A stretch of DNA of 13,002 bases from a bacterium (GCA_030544165.1 JAUNRP010000010.1:4983-17984); one strand, 5' to 3'; shown: positions 1 to 7,240, counted from the first letter of the stretch. Numbers and translations: made by a program. Notes: generated from the sequence alone by a model not told the origin.

Positions 1-573
1 CGCCACCACCGCGTCACGGCCATGGAGGCGCGCCCCGGCTCCGGCGAGGTGGGCCGCGATGGCCGGGCGGCGGGTGAGATCACCGTGAACGAGCTCGTCT
101 ACGAGTCTCTGCGATTCAACATCGACCGCGTGATCGTGGGCGAGGTGCGTGGCGCCGAGGTGGTGCCCATGTTCAAGGCGATGCAGATGGGCAACGGCTC
201 GCTCTCCACGATCCACGCCAACAGCGCGGAGGACGTGATCGAGCGCCTGGTCACGTGCGCCGTGGAGGATGCCTCGAACTCCGAGGCGTTCGCCTACCGC
301 CAGGTGGGCCAGCACATCGACCTCATCCTCTTCAACGAGGTGGCCGTGGATCCTGTGACGGGCAAGCGGCACCGCTACCTCTCCGAGATCATCGAGGTGG
401 GACTCGGGGAGGGGGATCGGCGCGTGGCGGTGACCCACGTGTTCATGCCGGACGCCAAGGGGCGGGCCGTGCCCGTCCACGAACCCACGTTCATGAACGA
501 CCTGGTCTCCGCCGGATTCGACCGCTCGCTGTTCGGCATCCAGGACGGCCTGTGGGATGAGGTGCGCCGGTGA
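1..573 (+). CDS. tadA: TadA/CpaF-family pilus secretion ATPase, C-terminal part (5' truncated by window edge)
   Basis: This is the last 190 residues of a type II/IV secretion ATPase that powers Flp pilus assembly at the cytoplasmic face of the membrane. The reading frame is open from base 1, so the gene begins outside the window and the N-terminal domain and Walker A loop are not visible. Seen here are the Walker B segment IDRVIVGEVRG (visible residues 41-51) and the histidine box with STIHANS (69-75), both diagnostic of the TadA/CpaF/PilT family. Compared with the common GHDGS before the His box, this protein has GNGS, one residue shorter. The ATG at 22 is internal to the ATPase fold and is not the start. 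The stop overlaps the GTG start of tadB by 4 nt. The family call is firm; TadA versus CpaF naming is conventional. Confidence 0.95.
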   Translation, partial: RHHRVTAMEARPGSGEVGRDGRAAGEITVNELVYESLRFNIDRVIVGEVRGAEVVPMFKAMQMGNGSLSTIHANSAEDVIERLVTCAVEDASNSEAFAYRQVGQHIDLILFNEVAVDPVTGKRHRYLSEIIEVGLGEGDRRVAVTHVFMPDAKGRAVPVHEPTFMNDLVSAGFDRSLFGIQDGLWDEVRR

Positions 574-1469
574 GCCCGGAGTTGATCGGGCTCCTGGCGG
601 GGCTCGGCTTCGCGGCGGGAGTGATCCTGTTCGTGCTCGGGCTGAACCGCCCCGAGACGGCGCCGAAGCCCACGCTGCGCAAGAAGGAGCGCGGCGGGCT
701 GGCCACACGGATGGGGTTCACCGGCCCCGATGCGCCGCGCCGCCTCCGCAACCTCGGGATCGGAGCGGTGGCAGGGATCGTGCTGAGCATCCTCACCCGC
801 TCGGTCATCTGGGTCCCGATCTTCGTGGCGGGATCCATGCTCCTGCCCGAACTGCTCCGCGGTGGGAAGTCCGCCAGCCTCGCGGCCCGCTCCGAGGCGC
901 TGGAGACGTGGACGCGCTCGCTCTCCGGTGTGCTCATCACCGGAGTGGGCCTGGAGGAGGCCGTGCGGTCCTCGCTCGCCTCCACCCCGCCGGCCATCAA
1001 GCCGGAGATGGGCCGCCTCGTGGCGCGGCTCGAGGCGGGCCAGCCGATCGAGCCGGCGGTGCGCCTCTGGGCGGATGAGATGAACGATGCCACCTCCGAT
1101 CTGGTGGCCGGTGCGCTCATCATGGGTTCCCGTACCCGCAAGGGCGGGCTCTCCCGCGCGCTCGCGGAACTGGCGGACGCCGTGGCCGATCAGACGCGCG
1201 TCATCCAGCAGATCGAGGCGGAGCGTGCGGGCCCGCGGGCCACGGTCCAGTGGGTCACGGTCATCACGATCGGCCTCCTGGGCTTCGTGGTCCTGAACCC
1301 CGCGTTCGGTGAGGCCTACCGCACGGCGCTCGGCCAACTGGTCCTCGCGATCGTTGCCACCGCGTACCTGGGCGTCCTGTGGTGGATGAAGAAGATCGCC
1401 GATGGGAAGTCCCGCCCCCGCTTCCTCGTGACCGATCCCCTGGCCGTGCCCGGAAAGAGGGCCTCATGA
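570..1469 (+). CDS. tadB: TadB-like inner-membrane platform protein of the Flp pilus
   Basis: This 299-residue integral membrane protein belongs to the type II secretion F (GspF/T2SF) superfamily. With TadC it forms the membrane platform on which the TadA ATPase acts. A span lies near residues 4-25, a hydrophobic stretch near 62-95 could hold one or two spans, the cytoplasmic helical T2SF domain covers about 105-225, and two more spans lie near 227-247 and 253-273. Short basic stretches follow the first span (LRKKERGG) and the last (MKKIADGKSRPR). The GTG start overlaps the tadA stop (GTGA) and has a GAGG seven bases upstream, supporting this start. The end overlaps tadC by ATGA. Position directly after the ATPase and the topology support TadB, although homology is recognised by pattern and not by alignment. 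Confidence 0.88.
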   Translation: MSPELIGLLAGLGFAAGVILFVLGLNRPETAPKPTLRKKERGGLATRMGFTGPDAPRRLRNLGIGAVAGIVLSILTRSVIWVPIFVAGSMLLPELLRGGKSASLAARSEALETWTRSLSGVLITGVGLEEAVRSSLASTPPAIKPEMGRLVARLEAGQPIEPAVRLWADEMNDATSDLVAGALIMGSRTRKGGLSRALAELADAVADQTRVIQQIEAERAGPRATVQWVTVITIGLLGFVVLNPAFGEAYRTALGQLVLAIVATAYLGVLWWMKKIADGKSRPRFLVTDPLAVPGKRAS

Positions 1470-2362
1470 ACTGGTTCATCGCTGCGCTGATCGGAGCGGC
1501 CGGCGGGCTCGGCCTGTTCATGCTGCTGCGGGAGTTCGTGCCCTCCGTGCCGAGCCTCGGTGGGGCCATCTCGCGCCTGGAGGGGCAGAACACCTACGTG
1601 GAGGTGGTGGAGGAGTCCCCCACCCTCTCCTCCCGCCTGGGGATCTGGGCCCAGCGGCGCCTCCAGGGCCGCGGCATCCCGGGCCTCACCGCCCGCGACC
1701 AGGACCTCGCCGTGCTCGGGAAGTTGCGCCACGTGCTCCTCGGGGAGAAGGTGCTGGGCGCGGGGGCGGGGTTCCTGTTCGCCCCGGTGGTGATCTGGCT
1801 CCTCTCCTCCTTCGGCATCTCCCTGCCGCCCTACGTGATCATCCCCGTGCCACTCGTGCTCGCCCTCGCGGGCTGGATCCTTCCGGACATCCTCCTGAAG
1901 GACCAGGCGAAGGAGGCACGCGAGGACTTCGCACGTTCGGCCTCCGCCTACCTGGACCTGCTCTCGATCGGCCGGATCTCCGGAATGATGGCGAACGAGG
2001 CCCTCTCGAGCTCGGCCCAGATCTCGGAGAACTGGGCGTTCCAGCGCATCAACGGCGCACTGAACCGGGCCCGCTGGTCCGGCTCGCGCCCGTGGGACGC
2101 GATCGCCGAGCTGGAGGAGGAGCTGGACATCCCGGAGCTCGGGGACATCGGAGACATCATGCGCCTCTCCGGGGAGGGAGGCGCCCAGATCTACGAGACC
2201 CTCCGGGGCCGTGCCAGGGCCCTCCGTTCCGCGCAGCTCGCCCGCGAGCACGCCACCGCGAACCGCGAATCGGAACGCATGACCATCCCGATGACGCTCA
2301 CCTCCGTCCTCGTCCTGATCGTGGTGGCCTACCCGGCGGCCGTCACCCTGCTGGGTAACTGA
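1466..2362 (+). CDS. tadC: TadC-like inner-membrane platform protein of the Flp pilus
   Basis: This is the second T2SF-family platform protein, 298 residues long. Spans are predicted near residues 3-21, 98-120, 122-142 and 274-296, with the cytoplasmic helical T2SF domain at about 150-272. That domain contains the AYLDLLSIGRISG segment and the LRLSGEGG-like segment MRLSGEGGAQIYETLRGRA, typical of TadC proteins. In the family, TadB and TadC form a heteromeric platform that couples ATP hydrolysis to pilin extraction from the membrane. The ATG at 1466 is chosen over an in-frame GTG at 1379 because it overlaps the tadB stop (ATGA) and is preceded by GGAAAGAGGG at 5-bp spacing. It is the last gene before the 104-bp gap upstream of the pilin. 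Confidence 0.88.
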   Translation: MNWFIAALIGAAGGLGLFMLLREFVPSVPSLGGAISRLEGQNTYVEVVEESPTLSSRLGIWAQRRLQGRGIPGLTARDQDLAVLGKLRHVLLGEKVLGAGAGFLFAPVVIWLLSSFGISLPPYVIIPVPLVLALAGWILPDILLKDQAKEAREDFARSASAYLDLLSIGRISGMMANEALSSSAQISENWAFQRINGALNRARWSGSRPWDAIAELEEELDIPELGDIGDIMRLSGEGGAQIYETLRGRARALRSAQLAREHATANRESERMTIPMTLTSVLVLIVVAYPAAVTLLGN

Positions 2363-2466
2363 ACGGAAGGTTGCCAACCGGTGTGAGGTCAGGCGCATTG
2401 CTTGCGGAAAGTTCAGAACCCCTAGACACTGAAGGCCGGAAACTTCTCAAATCGGAGGGGGATGTG
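2363..2466 (+). promoter_or_regulatory. 104-bp gap upstream of the pilin gene; possible pilin promoter/operator
   Basis: This is the only sizeable gap inside the Tad locus. It holds a short inverted repeat, GGTTG-C-CAACC, at 2369-2379, an AT-richer stretch around 2400-2450, and the Shine-Dalgarno sequence GGAGGGGG at 2454-2461. Hexamers such as TTGCGG (2402) and TAGACA (2423) could be -35/-10 elements, but each matches only half of the consensus and their spacing is 15 bp, so no firm promoter is called. A dedicated promoter here is inferred because the major pilin is usually needed in large excess over the assembly machinery. Confidence 0.35.
2454..2461 (+). promoter_or_regulatory. Strong ribosome binding site of flp
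   Basis: GGAGGGGG ends 5 bp before ATG 2467. It is the strongest Shine-Dalgarno sequence in the Tad locus, fits high pilin expression, and decides the flp start. Confidence 0.7.
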
Positions 2467-2673
2467 ATGCTCAACATCATCGCCACCATGCATGTGTTCT
2501 CCAGCGCGTTCAAGCAGCGTGTGTCCGCCGCCTACGCAGACCGCGAGCGTGGCTCGGTCAGCCTCGAGCAGGTGGTCATCACGCTCGCGCTCCTCATCGC
2601 CGCCGCCGCTGCGGTGGCCATCATCGCCAACGTCATCGGCAACCGTGCCAGCCAGATCGAGAACGCGGGCTGA
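2467..2673 (+). CDS. flp: Flp-type major prepilin, very short
   Basis: This 68-residue protein is the likely structural subunit of the pilus. A 29-residue leader, basic towards its end (AAYADRERG), precedes the predicted prepilin-peptidase site G29|S30. Glutamate lies at +5 (SVSLE) and is followed by a strongly hydrophobic helix, residues 35-57. After cleavage only about 39 residues remain, so the mature pilin would be essentially one transmembrane/core helix with a short polar tail ending QIENAG. The ATG at 2467 is preferred over GTG 2464 and the longer in-frame frame from 2371 because GGAGGGGG lies 5 bp upstream. The gene sits after tadC, as expected for the pilin in many actinobacterial loci. 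No prepilin peptidase is present in the window. It could instead be a minor pilin, but it is the most Flp-like of the four candidates. Confidence 0.85.
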   Translation: MLNIIATMHVFSSAFKQRVSAAYADRERGSVSLEQVVITLALLIAAAAAVAIIANVIGNRASQIENAG

Positions 2674-2686
2674 TCGAGAGTCACCC

Positions 2687-3115
2687 GTGCCGGTCCGTCG
2701 CTCATCGTGCGGGCGGGGACCCAGCCGTCGCGGAGGTGAACGGGGTTCGGTGACCCTCGAGACGGTGGTGGTCTTCCCTGCCGTCATCCTCCTGATCTTT
2801 GGTCTGATCCAGGGTGCCTTCTACCTGCACGCCTCGAACGTGGCCCGCAGTGCCGCCTCCGCGGCCGTGAGGGCCGCCAGCGCGCAGAGTGCCACCGAGG
2901 CGGACGGGCACAGCGCCGCGCAGCGGTTCCTCGAGCAGACCGGGGGAAACTCCACCCTCGTGGGGGCCGCGGTGAGTGTGGCGCGTGGCGGTGAGACCGT
3001 GACAGCCACCGTCACGGGGCACTCGCCCAGCCTGGTCCCGGGGATCGACTTCGGCCTCATCTCCCGGTCCGCCACCGCGCCCGTGGAACGCTGGGTGGAG
3101 TGGACGGCACCATGA
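2687..3115 (+). CDS. tadE: TadE-like minor pilin
   Basis: This 142-residue protein of the TadE-like family is a predicted minor pilin (pseudopilin) of the Flp pilus. A 20-residue arginine-rich leader ends GGERG, followed by SVTLE with glutamate at +5 and a hydrophobic helix at about residues 26-45, matching the Flp and TadF-like sites in this locus. The rest is a small extracytoplasmic domain: an alanine-rich helix (residues about 50-65) and a beta-rich tail containing SLVPGIDFGL, a segment common in actinobacterial TadE proteins. The GTG start at 2687 lies 13 bp after flp, with GAGAG 6 bp upstream; an earlier start in this frame would run into flp. The stop overlaps the next gene by ATGA. 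Confidence 0.82.
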   Translation: MPVRRSSCGRGPSRRGGERGSVTLETVVVFPAVILLIFGLIQGAFYLHASNVARSAASAAVRAASAQSATEADGHSAAQRFLEQTGGNSTLVGAAVSVARGGETVTATVTGHSPSLVPGIDFGLISRSATAPVERWVEWTAP

Positions 3116-3576
3116 TCCGCCGGCTCCGCACCCTCTTCTCCGCCCGTGGGATCTCCAGGGCGGGCGGCCGCGAGCGTGGCTCGGCCACGCTCGAACTGGT
3201 GATCCTCACCCCCGTCGTACTCATCATCTTCTCCCTCCTGGTGGGCGCCGGACGCGTGACGATGGCGGGCGGGGCCATCGAGCAGGCGGCGGGCAATGCC
3301 GCCAGGGCGGCCTCCCTCAGCCGCACGGTGGCGGAGGCCGAGTCCCGGGTCTCGGCACTCGTCTCCGAGGTGGTGACCTCCAACAACCTGGGCTGCACAC
3401 CCACGGTGAACATCAATGCCACCGATTTGAGCAAACCCGCGGGAGAGTCCGGTGTGGTCACCGTGGAGGTGGTCTGCGTGGTGGCGCTCTCGGACCTCGC
3501 GGTTCCGGGCCTGCCGGGCTCGGTCACCCTGACGGGGAGCGGGCGCTCCGCGATCGACAAGTACAGGTCCTCGTAG
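3112..3576 (+). CDS. Second TadE/TadF-like minor pilin
   Basis: This 154-residue pilin-like protein has a 23-residue leader ending RERG, then SATLE with glutamate at +5, and a hydrophobic helix at about residues 28-48. The exported domain has an alanine-rich helix (AAGNAARAASLSRT) and ends with VALSDLAVPGLPGS and a short polar tail, a C-terminal pattern I associate with actinobacterial TadE/TadF-like proteins. Two cysteines, in NLGCTPTV and VEVVCVVA, lie in the exported part and could form a disulfide. The ATG at 3112 overlaps the tadE stop and is preferred over GTG 3100. TadF is the likely equivalent by position, but TadE and TadF cannot be separated safely by eye. Confidence 0.8.
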   Translation: MIRRLRTLFSARGISRAGGRERGSATLELVILTPVVLIIFSLLVGAGRVTMAGGAIEQAAGNAARAASLSRTVAEAESRVSALVSEVVTSNNLGCTPTVNINATDLSKPAGESGVVTVEVVCVVALSDLAVPGLPGSVTLTGSGRSAIDKYRSS

Positions 3577-4094
3577 TGGGCGCGATCCGGCGCCCCGTGT
3601 GCGCATCCCGGCCCCACCGCACCCTCCGGTCCCACCCGCCGCAGGCCCTCCACAGCAGGACGAGGTCCACCGAGCCCGGCGAGAACGGCTCGATCTCAAT
3701 GTTCGTGGTGGTCATGGTGATGGCCCTGCTCGTGGCGATCGGGCTGGTGGTGGACGGCGGCAGGAAGATCCGCGCGATCGAGACGGCGGAGTCGATCGCG
3801 GCCCACTCCGCCCTGGTGGCGGCGAACGAACTGGACTTCAGCGCCAACCTCCTGACCGGTGCGCGTCCCGAGATCGATGTGCCGGCGGCGGTGGCGGCGG
3901 GCAATTCGGAGATCGCGGCGAGCGGCGGCGTGGCCACGCCGGGGATCGTGGTCAGCGGCTACGAGGTGTGCTCCACGGTGAGTGTCACCCTCCCCACCAC
4001 CTTTCTGAGCATCATCGGGATCTCGAGTGTCACAGGTGTGGGGGAGGTTTGTAACGTAGAGCCGGTTCCCGGATTGGACGCGGAGATACCCTGA
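3576..4094 (+). CDS. Short TadG-like minor pilin
   Basis: This 172-residue protein has a long basic, proline-containing leader (residues 1-38, ending GENG), then SISMF and a hydrophobic helix at about 42-62. It continues into LVVDGGRKIRAIETAES, the DGGR-type motif of TadG-like N-terminal (Flp pilus assembly) domains. It lacks glutamate at +5, as expected for TadG. It is far shorter than TadG proteins that carry a von Willebrand A domain, so only the membrane anchor and a small beta-rich domain are present; the segment LPTTFLSIIGISS resembles actinobacterial short TadG-like proteins. Two cysteines (YEVCST, GEVCNV) lie outside the membrane. The GTG start overlaps the previous stop by one base (TAGTG), and its own stop overlaps the next start (TGATG). 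Confidence 0.78.
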   Translation: MGAIRRPVCASRPHRTLRSHPPQALHSRTRSTEPGENGSISMFVVVMVMALLVAIGLVVDGGRKIRAIETAESIAAHSALVAANELDFSANLLTGARPEIDVPAAVAAGNSEIAASGGVATPGIVVSGYEVCSTVSVTLPTTFLSIIGISSVTGVGEVCNVEPVPGLDAEIP

Positions 4095-7000
4095 TGAAGA
4101 TCGTGAAGTCACTCGCATCGCTGATCGTGCTCGTGCTGCTCCTCGTGGGCGTGCCGATCGGCCTGGTCACGGTGGGCGGTTCGCCCATCCCCACCGAGCT
4201 GCCCAGCACCGCCGAGCTCACCTCGGCACTGTCCAACCCCAACTGGAGCGCCCTGATCGGCGGGATCCTCAAGTACGTGGGCTGGTTCGCGTGGGCCACA
4301 TTCGCGATCTCGGTGGTGGTGGGCATCCCCGCCGCCGTCAAGGGCGTGAAGGCGCCGCGGCTGCGGGGCTTCGGCGCCCAGCAGCGGCTCGCCGCCCTCC
4401 TGCTCGGCGCGATCGTCTTCACGGGCGCCCCCCAGCTCGCGCTCGCCGCTCCGGCGGGCGAGCAGACCGCCGTGGACGCCTCGATCTCCCAGGTGCTCGT
4501 CACCCCGCATCCCTCGATGGCCCAGGAGGCCGGCGCGCAGGGAGTCCAGGGAGCCCAGGGCACCCAAGACGCCCAGGCCTCCGAAGGAACCCAGAGCACG
4601 GAGGCCTCCCAGACCGCCGTCCACCCGGGCGCCTACACCGTGCAGTCCGGGGATTCGCTCTACCAGATGGCCTCCAAGTACCTCGGGGACGGGGAGCGCT
4701 GGCCGGAGATCGCCCAGCTCAACTACGGCGTCACCCAGGCGGATGGCAGTGCTCTCGGCGCCTCCCACCAGATCGAGGAGGGCTGGGTCCTGCAGCTCCC
4801 GGAGGGCGCGGTGGACCCCGCCATCGCCGGAACCGTGACGGTGGAGCACGCCGTGGTGGAGGGGGACACCCTCTGGGACCTCGCCGAGCGCTACCTGGGG
4901 GACCCGTTCCGCTGGCCCGATCTCCACCAGGCCACCAAGGACGTGGTCCAGCCCGACGGCGGCCGCAACGTGGACCCCGATCTCATCCATCCGGGCTGGG
5001 TCATCAACGTCCCTGGCGTGACCAACATGGCCGCAGGCCAGGTGGACACCGGCCAGGCTGGCACCGCCCAGATCGCCACCACCCAGACCACCACAGGCGC
5101 CGCCGGCACGGGAGTGAGCGAAGGCGTCGGCAAGAACGAGGTCGTCCAGACCGAGGCCCCGTCCAAGTCCGAGATCAAGGCGGCCTACGCCGAGGGCCTG
5201 GATGTGGAGGAGGCGGCCGAGGAGGGCCTCTCCGCCCAGACCGTGGGGGGCGCCGGAGCGATCCTGGCCTCGGGGATCCTCGGCGTGCTGGCCTACAAGC
5301 GCCGCGCCGCCCAGCGCCGCCGCACCGCCGGGATGCGGCTCGCGATGCCGGTGGAGGGCTCCACGGCCGCGGCACTCGAGGCGCAGATGCGCGCCATCTC
5401 CGATCCGATGTCCCTCCAGACCGTGGACAAGGTGCTGCGGGTCCTCTCCGATCACCACCATGCGCGCGAGCTCGCACTGCCGGACATCCGCGCCGCCCGG
5501 ATGACGCAGGACGTGTTCGAGATCTTCCTCGGCTCCCCGGCCACGCTTCCCGCGCCCTGGACGGGCAGCGCTGACCAGGTGGTGTGGACCGTCAATGCCG
5601 CCGACGCCGCGGTGCTGGTCCCCTCCGAGACCGCCACCGCTCCCTTCCCCACCCTCGTGACGGTGGGCGTGGACGAGGGCGGCGCCCACGTGATGCTGGA
5701 CATGGAGCACGTCTCCTCCCTGGAGATCCGCGGGGACACCGAGGTGGCCCATGCCTCGATCGCCGCGCTCGCGGCCGAGCTCGCCACCACCCCGTGGGCC
5801 GATGACCTCCAGGTGACACTCGTGGGCACCCTCCCGGAGCTGGGTGCCGTCCTGGACACCGGCCGCGTGCGCCACGTCCCCTCGCTGGACCGCGTGATCC
5901 GGGAGCTCGAGAAGCGTGCGGACGCCATCCACCGTGCTCTGGGCGCCGCGGGGGTCGACTCGATCTCCGCCGCCCGCGGCGCCGGGCTGATCGAGGACGC
6001 GTGGACCCCCGAGGTGGTCCTGGTGGGGAGCGAGATCCCCGAGAACCTCCGCTCCCGCCTCGAGGCCCTCCTCGAGCGTGTGCCGCGCGTGGGCCTCGCC
6101 GCCATCACTGCGGGGACCGAGGGCCAGTGGGCGCTCGAACTCGAGCGGGACAACCCGTCCATGGCCATCCTCCAGCCGGCCGATCTCCGGGTGCGCGTCC
6201 AGCAGCTCACCCCGCAGGAGTACGCGGACATCCTCTCCATCATCGCCGGCACCCAGAAGGTGGTTCCCGGCCCCACCTGGGCGGAGAACCTCACCTCGAG
6301 CGAGCCGTCCGTCACCGAGCTCGCCACCGTGACCCCCATTCCCACGACGACGGAGGCTCGCCCTGCGTCCGACCCGGCCAGTTCCGCCGCGAGCGGCCAG
6401 GTACCGGCGTCCCCGGTCACCGCACCCACGGCCGCCCCTGCCGAGACCCCGACCGCCGAGGTGGTGCAGTTGCGCCACCCCCGCGTCCTCGTGCTCGGCG
6501 GCGTCGAGCTGGAGGCGCCGGCCGGCACCGAACTCGCGGAGAAGGACCGCTCCCAGGCGCTCGAGCTGATCGCCTACCTGGCCCTCACGCCGGGTGCCAC
6601 CAACGAGCAGCTCTCGGCGGCGCTGTGGCCGGGCCGCGAGGCCAAGAACGCCACGCGGAACTCGGCCGTCTCCCGGGCACGGCGGTGGCTGGGCTCGGAC
6701 CACTCCGGCAGCCCGTACCTGCCGATCGCCACCACGGCGGAGAACTTCGGCAAGTACTCCCTCAGCCACGTCTCCACCGACTGGGAGCAGTTCCTCGCCC
6801 TGCTCGGCGAGGACGCCTCGCTCACCCCCACGGCGCAACTCCGTGAGGCGCTCGCGCTCGTGCGGGGACGCCCCTTCTCCTCGGCACGCGCCGGGAAGTA
6901 CACGTGGGCGGAGGCGCACGTCCAGGAGATGATCTCCTCGATCGTGGACGTGGCCCACGAGGCGGCGCGGCGCTCGCTCCTCGAGGGGGACGCGGCGGGT

Positions 7001-7240
7001 GCCCAGTGGGCCTCCGCGGTCGGACTCGCGGTGACCCCGGACGACGAGAGGCTGTGGCGGGACGCCATCCGGGCCGAGTGGATGCTGGGGGACACCCAGC
7101 GGCTCTGGGCGCTGGTGAAGAAGTGCTACGAGCACCTCGAGGACCTCGACGTGGAGCCGGAGGCCGAGACGGAGGAGCTGGTGGCGGAGCTGCGCAGCGA
7201 GGGTCTGCGCGGCCGCGACCCCCAGGCCGCCATGCGCTGA
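4094..7240 (+). CDS. Membrane LysM protein with C-terminal winged-helix/BTAD (SARP-like) regulatory module
   Basis: This 1048-residue protein has a mosaic layout. Spans lie near residues 6-27, 55-80 and 98-119, the last ending LALAAPAG. A Q/E-xx repeat linker (149-175) leads to two LysM domains (about 181-237 and 252-308), each with GDxL and YLGDxxRWP signatures that bind peptidoglycan glycans in this family. A fourth span at about 383-401 is followed by YKRRAAQRRR. Residues about 415-735 form a large domain with no Walker A motif that I do not recognise, then a Pro/Thr/Ala-rich linker to 792. Residues 796-893 resemble an OmpR-type winged helix (QLSAALWPG) and 894-1036 a BTAD helical domain. 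Positive-inside charges place LysM outside and BTAD inside. The start overlaps the tadG-like stop by one base, with GGAG 8 bp upstream. DNA binding and a role in Tad control are inferred. Confidence 0.85.
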   Translation: MKIVKSLASLIVLVLLLVGVPIGLVTVGGSPIPTELPSTAELTSALSNPNWSALIGGILKYVGWFAWATFAISVVVGIPAAVKGVKAPRLRGFGAQQRLAALLLGAIVFTGAPQLALAAPAGEQTAVDASISQVLVTPHPSMAQEAGAQGVQGAQGTQDAQASEGTQSTEASQTAVHPGAYTVQSGDSLYQMASKYLGDGERWPEIAQLNYGVTQADGSALGASHQIEEGWVLQLPEGAVDPAIAGTVTVEHAVVEGDTLWDLAERYLGDPFRWPDLHQATKDVVQPDGGRNVDPDLIHPGWVINVPGVTNMAAGQVDTGQAGTAQIATTQTTTGAAGTGVSEGVGKNEVVQTEAPSKSEIKAAYAEGLDVEEAAEEGLSAQTVGGAGAILASGILGVLAYKRRAAQRRRTAGMRLAMPVEGSTAAALEAQMRAISDPMSLQTVDKVLRVLSDHHHARELALPDIRAARMTQDVFEIFLGSPATLPAPWTGSADQVVWTVNAADAAVLVPSETATAPFPTLVTVGVDEGGAHVMLDMEHVSSLEIRGDTEVAHASIAALAAELATTPWADDLQVTLVGTLPELGAVLDTGRVRHVPSLDRVIRELEKRADAIHRALGAAGVDSISAARGAGLIEDAWTPEVVLVGSEIPENLRSRLEALLERVPRVGLAAITAGTEGQWALELERDNPSMAILQPADLRVRVQQLTPQEYADILSIIAGTQKVVPGPTWAENLTSSEPSVTELATVTPIPTTTEARPASDPASSAASGQVPASPVTAPTAAPAETPTAEVVQLRHPRVLVLGGVELEAPAGTELAEKDRSQALELIAYLALTPGATNEQLSAALWPGREAKNATRNSAVSRARRWLGSDHSGSPYLPIATTAENFGKYSLSHVSTDWEQFLALLGEDASLTPTAQLREALALVRGRPFSSARAGKYTWAEAHVQEMISSIVDVAHEAARRSLLEGDAAGAQWASAVGLAVTPDDERLWRDAIRAEWMLGDTQRLWALVKKCYEHLEDLDVEPEAETEELVAELRSEGLRGRDPQAAMR
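4538..4618 (+). repeat. 9-bp tandem repeat coding a Q/E-x-x linker
   Basis: Nine consecutive 3-residue units (QGV, QGA, QGT, QDA, QAS, EGT, QST, EAS, QTA) occupy residues 149-175 of the LysM/BTAD protein. At DNA level the first three units (4538-4564) share CAGGG and differ only in later positions; later units are more diverged. The repeat lies in the extracytoplasmic linker between the third membrane span and the first LysM domain, so it probably sets spacing from the membrane to the wall. Confidence 0.75.

Noticed and set aside
375..1337. A 320-codon minus-strand open frame over tadA/tadB
   Set aside because: It is a shadow of the recognised tad genes, with biased composition and no motif.
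1316..2398. A 360-codon minus-strand open frame over tadC
   Set aside because: It is a shadow of tadC; the peptide is rich in His, Gly and Arg and carries no domain signature.
2371..2466. N-terminal extension of flp starting at the upstream in-frame TTG
   Set aside because: The segment falls before a strong Shine-Dalgarno sequence, has no pilin character, and would place the leader at over 60 residues.
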